Below are positions 35,493 to 43,589 of a stretch of DNA of 43,589 nucleotides, in pieces. The position numbers and the translations under genes are program-made. Origin of the DNA: Candidatus Brevibacterium intestinigallinarum (GTDB lineage: Bacteria; Actinomycetota; Actinomycetes; Actinomycetales; Brevibacteriaceae); assembly GCA_019117325.1 (NCBI GenBank), contig DWZY01000286.1:1-43589 (forward strand). The letters run 5' to 3'. Position 1 is the first letter of the stretch; every line of letters starts with the position of its first letter. The notes under the pieces were generated by a model, which saw nothing but the letters and a program-made list of their open reading frames with translations, did no database searches and had not been told where the DNA came from.

Positions 35493-36596
35493 ATGAATAC
35501 GTCCTCCAGCTCCGCGACCTCACCCCGCCCCACCGGCGAGCGCGTCCAGCGCGGACCGCTCCGGCCCGGCGACAAGGTGCAGCTCACCGACCCCCGCGGT
35601 CGCCTCAACACGATCGTCCTCACGCCCGGTGAGCGGTTCCACACCCACCGCGGGTGGATCGAGCACGATGACCTGCTGGGCGGCCCCGAGGGCGTCACCG
35701 TCCACAGCAGCGAGGGCATCGCCCACCAGGCGCTGCGCCCGGCGTACGAGGACTTCGTCCTCTCGATGCCGCGCGGCGCGGCGGTCATCTACCCCAAGGA
35801 CGCGGCCCTCATCACGACGATGGGCGACGTGTTCCCCGGCGCCACCGTCGTCGAGGCCGGGGTGGGCTCCGGGGCCCTCACCCTCGCGCTGCTGCGCGCC
35901 GTGGGCGACGCGGGACGGGTCCTGTCGTTCGAACGCCGCGACGAGTTCGCACAGATCGCCGCGGGCAACGTCGAGGACTTCTTCGGCGCGCCGCACCCGG
36001 CCTGGAGCTGCACGGTGGGCGACCTCGCCGACGCGCTGCCGCAGACACTGGGTCCGGGCGAGGCGGACCGCGTGGTCCTCGACATGCTCGCTCCCTGGGA
36101 GTGCGTCGACGTCGCCGCGAACGCGCTGGTGGGCGGGGGCATGATCATCGTCTACGTCGCGACCGCCTCGCAGCTGTCCCGCACCGCCGAGGCCGTGCGC
36201 GCCTCCGGCCGGTTCGCGGAGCCCCGCGCGCTCGAGTCGATGGTCCGCGACTGGCACCTCGAGGGCCTGGCCGTGCGACCCTCGCACCGGATGATCGGTC
36301 ACACCGGCTTCCTGCTCTTCGCCCGCAGGCTGGACGACGGCCAGGGTCCCATCGAGCGCTCGCGCAGGCCGCAGGGCAGCACCCCCAGCGACGAGGACAT
36401 GGAGGCCTGGTTCGAGCCGCCCATCACGGAGCAGGCGATCGGCCAGCGCACCGCACCGGCCAAGCGGCTGCGGAAGCTGGGGCGCCAGGCCGGCTCCAGG
36501 GCGCGCACGGAGGCCGCGGCCGCGCAGTCGGATGACGCGCAGCATCCCACGAACGACACTGCCACGCACCACGAGGAGGCATCGGATGACGACTGA
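35493..36596 (+). CDS. trmI: tRNA (adenine(58)-N(1))-methyltransferase
   Basis: [91 protein letters not shown]; upstream of mpa as in other actinobacteria. Confidence 0.95.
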   Translation: MNTSSSSATSPRPTGERVQRGPLRPGDKVQLTDPRGRLNTIVLTPGERFHTHRGWIEHDDLLGGPEGVTVHSSEGIAHQALRPAYEDFVLSMPRGAAVIYPKDAALITTMGDVFPGATVVEAGVGSGALTLALLRAVGDAGRVLSFERRDEFAQIAAGNVEDFFGAPHPAWSCTVGDLADALPQTLGPGEADRVVLDMLAPWECVDVAANALVGGGMIIVYVATASQLSRTAEAVRASGRFAEPRALESMVRDWHLEGLAVRPSHRMIGHTGFLLFARRLDDGQGPIERSRRPQGSTPSDEDMEAWFEPPITEQAIGQRTAPAKRLRKLGRQAGSRARTEAAAAQSDDAQHPTNDTATHHEEASDDD

Positions 36597-38175
36597 GCCC
36601 ACGGGAGAGATCACGACACTGCGGCGTGAGAACTCCATGATGCGCCAGCAGCTGCTGGCGGCCGGCAAGCGCAACGAGAACCTCACCGCGACCCTCCGCG
36701 GCGCCCGTGACGAGCTGGCCCGCGTCCGCGGCGAGGTCGCCGCGCTCTCGGAGCCGCCCAACACATACGGCACCGTGCTGTCCCTGCCGCAGGCCGGGGG
36801 AGAGGGCCGCACGGTCGACGTGCAGGCCTCGGGCCGCCGCATGCGCCTGGCCGTCGCCCCGGACGTGGGCGACGCGGTGCTGGTCCCCGGCGCGGACGTC
36901 CGGCTCTCCGAGGGCCTCGTCGTCATCGCGGCGGCCGCACCCAGCGGTGTGGGCGACGTCGCTCCCGTCCGCGAGGTCATGCCGGACGGCGACCGCATCA
37001 TCATCGGCGGGCCCAACGACGACGAGCTCGTCTGCCGGCTGTCCGGCGACCTGCGCGCCCGCGGTGTGCGCGTGGGCGACCACGTCCTCGTCGACCGCCG
37101 CACCCAGTTCGCGACCGAGGTCGTCGAGAAGCCCGAGGTCCAGACCCTCCTGCTCGAGGAGGTGCCGGACATCTCGTACGCGGACGTGGGCGGGCTCACG
37201 GCGCAGATCGATCAGATCCAGGATGCGGTCGAGATGCCGTTCGAGAACCCGGAGCTGTTCGCCGAGCACGAGCTCAAGCCGCCCAAGGGGATCCTCCTGT
37301 ACGGTCCGCCCGGCTGCGGCAAGACGCTCATCGCCAAGGCGGTCGCGAACTCGCTGTCGGCCCGGCGCGCCGATCCGTCGGCCACGAGCTACTTCATCAA
37401 TGTGAAGGGTCCGGAGCTGCTCGACAAGTACGTGGGTGAGACGGAGCGCCAGCTGCGCATCATCTTCGCGCGGGCCCGCGAGAAGGCGACGGCGGGCTCA
37501 CCCGTCGTCGTATTCTTCGATGAGATGGAATCGCTCTTCCGCACGCGGGGGACCGGCAAGTCCTCCGACGTCGAGACGACGATCGTCCCGCAGCTGCTGG
37601 CGGAGATCGACGGTGTCGAATCGCTGGAGAACGTCATCGTCATCGGTGCCTCGAACCGCGAGGACCTCATCGACCCCGCGATCCTGCGTCCGGGCCGACT
37701 GGACGTGAAGATCCGCATCGAGCGTCCGGACGAGGACGCCGCGCGCGACATCTACTCGAAGTACGTGACGGACCGTCTGCCGCTGCACGAGAGCCTCGCG
37801 GCGGACGGCATCGACGCGCTCATCGATCGGTGCGTGCAGCGGATGTACGCGCGCACCCGGGTGAACGAGTTCGTCGAGGTCACGTACGCGGACGGCCGGC
37901 GCGAGGTCCTCTTCTTCTCCGACTTCGCCTCCGGCGCGATGATCCACAACGTCGTCGACCGGGCGAAGAAGCACGCGATCAAGGCCGTGCTGTCCGGCGA
38001 GGGGCGCGGTCTGAAGTGGGAGCACTTCGACCGGGCGATCGCGGAGGAGTTCGAGGAGCACGAGGACCTGCCGAACACGACGAATCCGGACGAATGGGCG
38101 CGGATCAGCGGTCGCCGCGGCGAGCGGATCACGCACCTGCGCCTCATCCGGACCGGCGAGCAGACCCCGGCCTGA
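36586..38175 (+). CDS. mpa: Proteasome-associated AAA ATPase (Mpa/ARC)
   Basis: Coiled-coil N-terminus, OB domains, Walker [14 protein letters not shown], Walker [43 protein letters not shown]. Confidence 0.97.
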   Translation: MTTEPTGEITTLRRENSMMRQQLLAAGKRNENLTATLRGARDELARVRGEVAALSEPPNTYGTVLSLPQAGGEGRTVDVQASGRRMRLAVAPDVGDAVLVPGADVRLSEGLVVIAAAAPSGVGDVAPVREVMPDGDRIIIGGPNDDELVCRLSGDLRARGVRVGDHVLVDRRTQFATEVVEKPEVQTLLLEEVPDISYADVGGLTAQIDQIQDAVEMPFENPELFAEHELKPPKGILLYGPPGCGKTLIAKAVANSLSARRADPSATSYFINVKGPELLDKYVGETERQLRIIFARAREKATAGSPVVVFFDEMESLFRTRGTGKSSDVETTIVPQLLAEIDGVESLENVIVIGASNREDLIDPAILRPGRLDVKIRIERPDEDAARDIYSKYVTDRLPLHESLAADGIDALIDRCVQRMYARTRVNEFVEVTYADGRREVLFFSDFASGAMIHNVVDRAKKHAIKAVLSGEGRGLKWEHFDRAIAEEFEEHEDLPNTTNPDEWARISGRRGERITHLRLIRTGEQTPA

Positions 38176-38227
38176 TCAGAGCGATCTGATCAGCGGGGCC
38201 TCGTCAGAGCGGCCTGATCAGCGCGAG
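38172..38227. repeat. 14-bp x4 imperfect tandem repeat spanning the mpa stop, the whole convergent gap and the DUF3054 stop
   Basis: ctgatcagagcgat / ctgatcagcggggc / ctcgtcagagcggc / ctgatcagcgcgag; three copies carry the palindrome CTGATCAG. Confidence 0.92.
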
Positions 38228-38595
38228 CCGCGCCCCACGGCCGCGGACGCGATGAGGCGCCACCCCACGAGGGTGACGAAGTTGAGTCCGGTCGCGACGA
38301 TGAGGAACGGCTCGGCGACGGAGACGCCGCCGATCGCCCGCAGCGCGAGCCCCACGAGGACGGTGATCGCCCAGATGCCGGTCCCCGTGGTGAGCGGGGA
38401 CAGCGGCTTCTGCCACACGCGGGTCAGCACCCACGCGAGCGCCAGCGAGGCCAGGAACGGCCATGCCGTCTGGATGATCGCGGCCGGGTCGAAGCTCCGG
38501 TAGTGCTGGAAGTGCCCGATGAGGACGAACGCGACGACCAGCACGAGGTCGACGGCCAGGGCGAGGACGAGATGAGATGATGTTCGGCGAGCCAC
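38218..38595 (-). CDS. DUF3054-family membrane protein
   Basis: About 125 aa, four hydrophobic segments: LALAVDLVLVVAFVLIGHFQHYRSFDPAAIIQTAWPFLASLALAWVLTRVW; between mpa and dop. Confidence 0.88.
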   Translation of the reverse strand: MARRTSSHLVLALAVDLVLVVAFVLIGHFQHYRSFDPAAIIQTAWPFLASLALAWVLTRVWQKPLSPLTTGTGIWAITVLVGLALRAIGGVSVAEPFLIVATGLNFVTLVGWRLIASAAVGRGSR

Positions 38596-38615
38596 ACCTC
38601 GATTGTAGGAGGAGC

Positions 38616-40169
38616 ATGTCCCAGCAGGTCCACCCGGTGAGTGCGGTGCGGGTGATGGGTGCGGAGACGGAGTTCGGCATCAGCCAGCCGGGCCGCCCCG
38701 GCGCCAACCCGATGCGCGACTCGGCCCGGGTCGTCGACGCCTACGCGGCCCCCCGGGGCCTGCGCTCCGCCCAGAGCTTCTGGGACTTCAGTGCGGAGAC
38801 CCCGCTGGCGGACGCCCGCGGGTTCCTCATGCACGAGGACGACGCGCACATCAGCCAGCTCACGCACCTGCCGGACGCGATGCCCGACGCGCAGTACCTG
38901 GCGAACGTCGTCCTCGCCAACGGCGCCCGCCTCTACGTCGACCACGCCCACCCGGAGTACTCGTCGCCGGAGGTGCTCACCCCGCGGGACGTGCTCGTGT
39001 GGGACCGTGCGGGCGACCGCGTGGCGGAGGAGTGCGTGCGGTCGCTCGCGACGACGGCGGAGCCGGTCAACCTCTACAAGAACAACACGGACTCGAAGGG
39101 GTCCTCGTACGGTGCGCACGAGAACTACCTGGTGCGCCGCGACGTCGACTTCGACGAGCTCGCCGCCGCGCTGCTGCCGTTCTTCGCGACCCGGCAGATC
39201 CTCTGCGGCGCCGGCCGCGTGGGGATCGGCCGCAGCGGTGAGGAGCCGGGCTTCCAGATCTCCTCGCGCGCGGACTTCTTCGAGGAGCAGATCGGCCTCG
39301 AGACGACCCTGCGCCGCCCGCTCGTCAACACCCGCGACGAACCGCACGCGGACGGGACGCGGTGGCGCCGCCTGCACGTCATCATCGGCGACGCGACGCT
39401 CGCCGAGCCCGCGACCCTCGTGCGGTTCGGGGCGACCGCGCTCGTGCTGGGCCTCATCGAGGCGGGCCTCCAGCCCCGCCTCGAGCTGGCCGACCCGGTC
39501 ACTGCGCTGCAGACCGTGAGCCACGATCTCACCCTCAGTGCCGCCCTGCCGCTGGCCGATGGCTCGACGCTCACCGCGATCGAGATCCAGCGGCTCTACT
39601 GGCAGGCAGCGGTCGACGCCGCGGGTCCCTCCCCGGACGAGGGGACCGCCGAGGTCCTCGCGGAATGGGATCGGTTCCTCACGGAGCTGGCCCGGGATCC
39701 GCTCGCGCTCGCCGCGGACATCGACTGGGTCGCGAAGCTCGCGCTGCTCGAGGGGTACCGCACGCGCGAGGGCCTGTCGTGGGATGCTCCCAAGCTCGCA
39801 CTCATCGACGTGCAGTACTCCGATGTGCGCCGCGAGAAGGGCCTGTTCTACCGCCTCGAGGCAGCCGGACGGATCCGGCGCATCACGACGGATGAGCAGG
39901 TCGAGCGCGCGGTCGAGCAGGCGCCCGCTCAGACGCGCGCGTTCCTGCGCGGAGGGATCATCGAGCGCTTCGCCCCCAGCGTGGCCGCGGCCTCGTGGGA
40001 CTCGGTCGTCCTCGAGCGGGCCGATGGGTCCCTCGTGCGCCTCGCGCTGCGCGACCCGCTCAGCCACACGCGCGAGCGGGTGGGCGATGCCCTTCACGGT
40101 GCCGGCAGTGCGGACGATCTCATCGAGCGGCTCCTGGCCGCCGGTGCCTCCGCACCGTCACTAGACTGA
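38616..40169 (+). CDS. dop: Pup deamidase/depupylase
   Basis: VMGAETEFGISQPG, YVDHAHPEYSSPEVLTPRDVLVWDRAGD, NLYKNNTDSKGSSYGAHENYLVRR, LVNTRDEPHAD; RBS AGGAGG; next to pup. Confidence 0.97.
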   Translation: MSQQVHPVSAVRVMGAETEFGISQPGRPGANPMRDSARVVDAYAAPRGLRSAQSFWDFSAETPLADARGFLMHEDDAHISQLTHLPDAMPDAQYLANVVLANGARLYVDHAHPEYSSPEVLTPRDVLVWDRAGDRVAEECVRSLATTAEPVNLYKNNTDSKGSSYGAHENYLVRRDVDFDELAAALLPFFATRQILCGAGRVGIGRSGEEPGFQISSRADFFEEQIGLETTLRRPLVNTRDEPHADGTRWRRLHVIIGDATLAEPATLVRFGATALVLGLIEAGLQPRLELADPVTALQTVSHDLTLSAALPLADGSTLTAIEIQRLYWQAAVDAAGPSPDEGTAEVLAEWDRFLTELARDPLALAADIDWVAKLALLEGYRTREGLSWDAPKLALIDVQYSDVRREKGLFYRLEAAGRIRRITTDEQVERAVEQAPAQTRAFLRGGIIERFAPSVAAASWDSVVLERADGSLVRLALRDPLSHTRERVGDALHGAGSADDLIERLLAAGASAPSLD

Positions 40170-40184
40170 TCCCAGACTGACGAA
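40163..40184 (+). repeat. 11-bp x2 duplication at the dop stop codon
   Basis: agactgatccc / agactgacgaa; TGA repeated at +11. Confidence 0.5.
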
Positions 40185-40194
40185 AGGCAGGACG

Positions 40195-40395
40195 ATGACG
40201 AGCAGCAGCGAACAGGCCAACAGGGACCGCAGCGATCGGCCCGACCTCCCGGAGGACGACGCCGCCCCCGCCGTGCAGGCGCAGACGCAGATCGACACGA
40301 CCGCCGTCGACTCGATCCTCGACGACATCGACAGCGTCCTCGAGTCGAACGCGGAGGAGTTCGTCCGGAACTTCGTGCAGAAGGGCGGGCAGTGA
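40195..40395 (+). CDS. pup: Prokaryotic ubiquitin-like protein Pup
   Basis: 66 aa ending IDTTAVDSILDDIDSVLESNAEEFVRNFVQKGGQ; C-terminal GGQ. Confidence 0.98.
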   Translation: MTSSSEQANRDRSDRPDLPEDDAAPAVQAQTQIDTTAVDSILDDIDSVLESNAEEFVRNFVQKGGQ

Positions 40396-41201
40396 CCGGC
40401 TTCGGCCCGTCCTTCCTGTCCTCGACCTCCACGTCGTTCTTCGACCTGGTGCGCACCGCGCAGCCGGAGACCCTGCCCGCGACGACCGGGGTGAGCCCCG
40501 TGCTGTCGCCGGAGGGGACGACGGTCCTCGCGCTGCGGACCGCCGAGGGCGTCCTCATGGCCGGCGACCGGCGCGCCACGGCCGGCACGCACATCGCCAG
40601 CCGCCGGATCGAGAAGGTCCACCGCGCCGATGACCGCTCGGTCATCGGGATCGCCGGCACGGCCGGTCTCGCACTGGAGCTCGTCCGGCTCTTCCAGGTC
40701 GAGCTCGAGCACTACGAGAAGCTCGAGGGCACGCCCCTGTCGCTCGAGGGCAAGGCGACGCGGCTGGCCTCGATGCTGAGGTCGCAGCTGGGGCTCGCCC
40801 TGCAGGGCCTGGCCGTCGTGCCGCTGCTGGCCGGACTGGGCGATGCAGACGGTGACACGGGCCGCATCTTCAGCTTCGACCCGACGGGCGGGAAGTACGA
40901 GGAGGTCGACCACCACGCGATCGGCTCCGGCTCCGGCCCCGCGCGCTCGACGCTGCACCGCCTCTGGCGGCCGGGCCTCACGACGGATGACGGCGTCCGA
41001 CTGGCACTCGAGTGCCTGAGCGACGCGGCCCGCGACGACGCAGCGACCGGCGGCCCCGACCTCGTGCGCGGGATCGCCCCGATCATCCGGGTCGTCGGAC
41101 CCGACGGGCAGCGGCAGGTGCCGCAGGACGCCGTCCTCGAGGCGGCCTCGGCGCTGGTGGGATCGCCGCAGCGCGCGATCCCGGGGGAGGAGGCGCCATG
41201 A
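40392..41201 (+). CDS. prcB: 20S proteasome beta subunit
   Basis: Propeptide then EG|TTVLALRTAEGVLMAGDRRATAG, IAGTAGLALELVRLFQVELEHYEKLEG, DAARDDAATGGPDLVRGI; 4-bp overlap with pup. Confidence 0.98.
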   Translation: MTGFGPSFLSSTSTSFFDLVRTAQPETLPATTGVSPVLSPEGTTVLALRTAEGVLMAGDRRATAGTHIASRRIEKVHRADDRSVIGIAGTAGLALELVRLFQVELEHYEKLEGTPLSLEGKATRLASMLRSQLGLALQGLAVVPLLAGLGDADGDTGRIFSFDPTGGKYEEVDHHAIGSGSGPARSTLHRLWRPGLTTDDGVRLALECLSDAARDDAATGGPDLVRGIAPIIRVVGPDGQRQVPQDAVLEAASALVGSPQRAIPGEEAP

Positions 41202-41854
41202 GCATGCCGTTCTACGTGAGCCCGGAGCAGCTCATGAAGGACCGGGCGGAGTTCGCGCGCAAGGGCATCGCCCGCGGCCGTCCCGTCCTGGTCCTCAGCT
41301 GCGCGGACGGGATCCTGCTCCTGGCGGAGAACCCGTCCGAGTCCCTGCACAAGATCGCAGAGATCTACGACCGGATCGGCTTCGCCGCGGTCGGGAAGTT
41401 CAACGAGTTCGAGGGCCTGCGCCAGGCCGGCATCCGCTATGCGGACCTGCGCGGCTACGCGTACGACCGCAGCGATGTGACCGCCCGGGGCCTGGCGAAC
41501 GCGTATGCGCAGACCCTGGCCGGCGTCTTCACGACCGAGCAGAAGCCCTACGAGGTCGAGCTCGTCGTCGCGGAACTGGGCGACACACCCGTGCACGACC
41601 GGCTCTTCCGCCTGTCCTTCGACGGCTCGATCTCCCACGAGAGCGGCCACGTCGCCCTGGGCGAGGGAGCGGAGACCATCTCCCGGACCCTCGGGGACAC
41701 CGACCTCGCGGAGCTGGGACTGGACGACGCGCTCACGGCGGGACTCACGGCGATGGGCCTCACCGACCGGCCCGCATCCGCGCGCGAGGTCGCCCTGCTG
41801 GACCGCGGCAGCAGCTCGACCCGCACCTTCCGCCGACTGGAGGCACACGCATGA
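41198..41854 (+). CDS. prcA: 20S proteasome alpha subunit
   Basis: MSMPFYVSPEQLMKDRAEFARKGIARGRPVLVLSCADGILLLAENPS; IAEIYDRIGFAAVGKFNEFEGLRQAG. Confidence 0.97.
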   Translation: MSMPFYVSPEQLMKDRAEFARKGIARGRPVLVLSCADGILLLAENPSESLHKIAEIYDRIGFAAVGKFNEFEGLRQAGIRYADLRGYAYDRSDVTARGLANAYAQTLAGVFTTEQKPYEVELVVAELGDTPVHDRLFRLSFDGSISHESGHVALGEGAETISRTLGDTDLAELGLDDALTAGLTAMGLTDRPASAREVALLDRGSSSTRTFRRLEAHA

Positions 41855-43320
41855 AGCGCATCTTCGGACTGGAGACCGAGTACGGGATCGCGTACACGGC
41901 CGGCACCACGCGCAGGCTGGGGCCCGAGGAGGTCGCCCGCTACCTCTTCCGCCCGGTCGTCGAGTGGGGCCGCTCCTCGAACGTGTTCCTCCCCAACGGC
42001 TCGCGGCTCTACCTGGACGTGGGGTCGCACCCGGAGTACGCGACCGCGGAGTGCGATCGCCTGAGCGACCTCATCGCGCAGGACCGTGCCGGCGACGCGA
42101 TCCTCACGGACCTGCTGAACCGCGCGCAGACGGCGCTCGAGGCCGACGGCCACGACGGTCGCGCGCACCTCGTGAAGAACAACACGGACGCCCAGGGCAA
42201 CTCGTACGGCAGTCACGAGAACCTGCTGGTCCGGCGCACGATGGACTTCTCGCACCTCACCTCCGTGCTGCTGCCGTTCCTCGTAACACGGCAGCTGCTC
42301 GTGGGAGCCGGCGCGCTCGTGCCCGCCCGGCCCACGTTCCAGGCGCCCACGGGCGACACGAACCGCGCGGGCGCCGGGTCAGCCCCCGCACCGAGGCCGC
42401 AGGCCGGCGGGCGGACCTTCGGCCTGTCCGCACGCTCGGACGTCATGTGGGAGGGGCTGTCGTCCGCGACGACCCGCTCGCGGCCCATCATCAACGCGCG
42501 CGATGAACCGCACGCGGATGCGGAGAAGTACCGCCGCCTCCACGTCATCGTGGGCGATTCGTCGATGCTGCCTGCGACGACCGAGCTCAAGGTGGGCTCC
42601 GCGATCCTCGTGCTCGACCTCATCGAGGCGGGCGTGCCCCTGGGCGATCACTCGCTGCGCCATCCGATCCGCGACATCCGCCTCGTCAGCCGCGATCTCA
42701 CGGGGCGCACGCCACTCGAATCTGCGGACGGGCGGACGACGGATGCCCTCGCCCTGCAGCGCGTGTACCTCGAGCGCGCAGCCGCGCTCGTGGACCGCGG
42801 CGATCACTCGCTGGGCGACGACGCCGTCGCCGCCCGCGTCATCGACCGCTGGCGGCGCATGCTCGAGGCGCTCGAGGCGGGTGATCCCTCGCCGATGGCG
42901 GGCGAGATCGACTGGGTCCTCAAGAAGTCGCTCATGGACCGCTACCGCGAGCGCTCCGGCTCCGACTGGGACGACCCGCGCCTCACGCGCCTCGACGTCG
43001 CCTACCACGACATCACCCCCGGCGTGGGACTGCTGGGGCCGCTCACGGAGGCGGGCCGGATCGTTCCGGTCGTGTCGCCCCAGGAGGTCGAGGCAGCACG
43101 GACCGCGCCGCCGCAGACGACGCGCGCGAAGCTGCGGGGCCGCTTCGTCGAGGCCGCGCATGACGCGCGCCGGGACTTCACCGTCGACTGGGTGCACCTG
43201 AGACTCAATGACCAGTCGCACCGCGCCGTCGTCCTCAAGGATCCGTTCGAGCCGGAGAGCGAGCGCGCGGAGGCGCTCATCCAGTCCCTCCTCGACGAGG
43301 CACCCAGCCCGAGCGTCTAG
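41851..43320 (+). CDS. pafA: Pup-protein ligase
   Basis: MKRIFGLETEYGIAYT, LYLDVGSHPEYATAECD, HLVKNNTDAQGNSYGSHENLLVRR, RPIINARDEPHADAEKYRRLHVIVGDSSM; 4-bp overlap with prcA. Confidence 0.98.
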   Translation: MKRIFGLETEYGIAYTAGTTRRLGPEEVARYLFRPVVEWGRSSNVFLPNGSRLYLDVGSHPEYATAECDRLSDLIAQDRAGDAILTDLLNRAQTALEADGHDGRAHLVKNNTDAQGNSYGSHENLLVRRTMDFSHLTSVLLPFLVTRQLLVGAGALVPARPTFQAPTGDTNRAGAGSAPAPRPQAGGRTFGLSARSDVMWEGLSSATTRSRPIINARDEPHADAEKYRRLHVIVGDSSMLPATTELKVGSAILVLDLIEAGVPLGDHSLRHPIRDIRLVSRDLTGRTPLESADGRTTDALALQRVYLERAAALVDRGDHSLGDDAVAARVIDRWRRMLEALEAGDPSPMAGEIDWVLKKSLMDRYRERSGSDWDDPRLTRLDVAYHDITPGVGLLGPLTEAGRIVPVVSPQEVEAARTAPPQTTRAKLRGRFVEAAHDARRDFTVDWVHLRLNDQSHRAVVLKDPFEPESERAEALIQSLLDEAPSPSV

Positions 43321-43352
43321 GATCGCCCCGGTACCGATCGGAAGGAACACCT

Positions 43353-43589
43353 GTGAAGAAGACCGTGCTCGCCGCCGCTGCGGCAGCAGTCCTCCTGCTG
43401 TCCGCCTGCAGCGCTGACGAGACCGACCAGACACCGGCCTCGCCGAGCGCCGACGTGCAGCCCGCCTCGACCGCTCTGGACGAGGTGACGGTCGAGGGAG
43501 CGTCCGACGAGAAGCCGACCGTCAGCTTCGAGGCGCCGCTCGTCATCGAGGACACGGAGTCCTCCGTCGTGTCCGAGGGGGACGGGGAC
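43353..43589 (+). CDS. Lipoprotein, partial (probably FKBP-type peptidyl-prolyl isomerase)
   Basis: GTG start; signal peptide with lipobox KKTVLAAAAAAVLLLSAC; TVSFEAPLVIEDTESSVVSEGDGD resembles the start of actinobacterial FKBP lipoproteins that follow pafA; runs off the window. Confidence 0.75.
   Translation, partial: MKKTVLAAAAAAVLLLSACSADETDQTPASPSADVQPASTALDEVTVEGASDEKPTVSFEAPLVIEDTESSVVSEGDGD

Noticed and set aside
38384-38406. GTCCCCG...CGGGGAC inverted repeat in DUF3054 as a fourth palindrome copy
   Set aside because: Arms separated by 7-8 nt and without the CGCG centre; probably chance in high-GC sequence.
38424-40097. 557-aa minus-strand ORF opposite dop
   Set aside because: Shadow ORF with biased composition; only its end overlaps the genuine DUF3054 frame region.

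Overview
High-GC actinobacterial chromosome segment (probably Micrococcales-like), almost fully coding, with about 38 supported protein genes and one tRNA-Leu(GAG). No phage, IS element or CRISPR array is visible. Main blocks: TrmH-type methylase, rpmE2, pdxK/thiD and trmL; a DUF222/HNH gene followed by a complete SOS mutasome operon (imuA-like, imuB, dnaE2) with a textbook LexA box; metY-metX; a TetR-controlled fatty-acid block (acyl-CoA oxidase/dehydrogenase, thiolase, FabG, MaoC); a two-gene sqdB-sqdX-like cassette predicting sulfoquinovosyl lipid synthesis; PIG-L, M20, DMT, PGM, uppP, AKR, DUF3090, SCO1664-family and mshC genes; PAC2, HAD, RecB-like and M50 genes; and the whole Pup-proteasome locus (trmI, mpa/arc, DUF3054, dop, pup, prcB, prcA, pafA, start of a lipoprotein). 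The most interesting signals are: (1) an SOS box inside a predicted promoter whose expected start site falls on the imuA ATG (leaderless mutasome); (2) the sqdB-sqdX pair in a heterotroph-type genome; (3) a recurrent class of short tandem arrays (10-19 bp) at gene ends, two of which fill a whole convergent intergenic gap and several of which repeat the stop codon out of frame; (4) a perfect palindrome CGTCCCCGCGGGGACG present three times within 4.6 kb around the mutasome; (5) an aldo/keto reductase-like protein that appears to lack the catalytic tetrad; (6) an Mpa without the C-terminal QYL-type motif and a PafA with a Pro/Ala/Gly-rich insertion. All family calls come from reading the translations; no database search was run.
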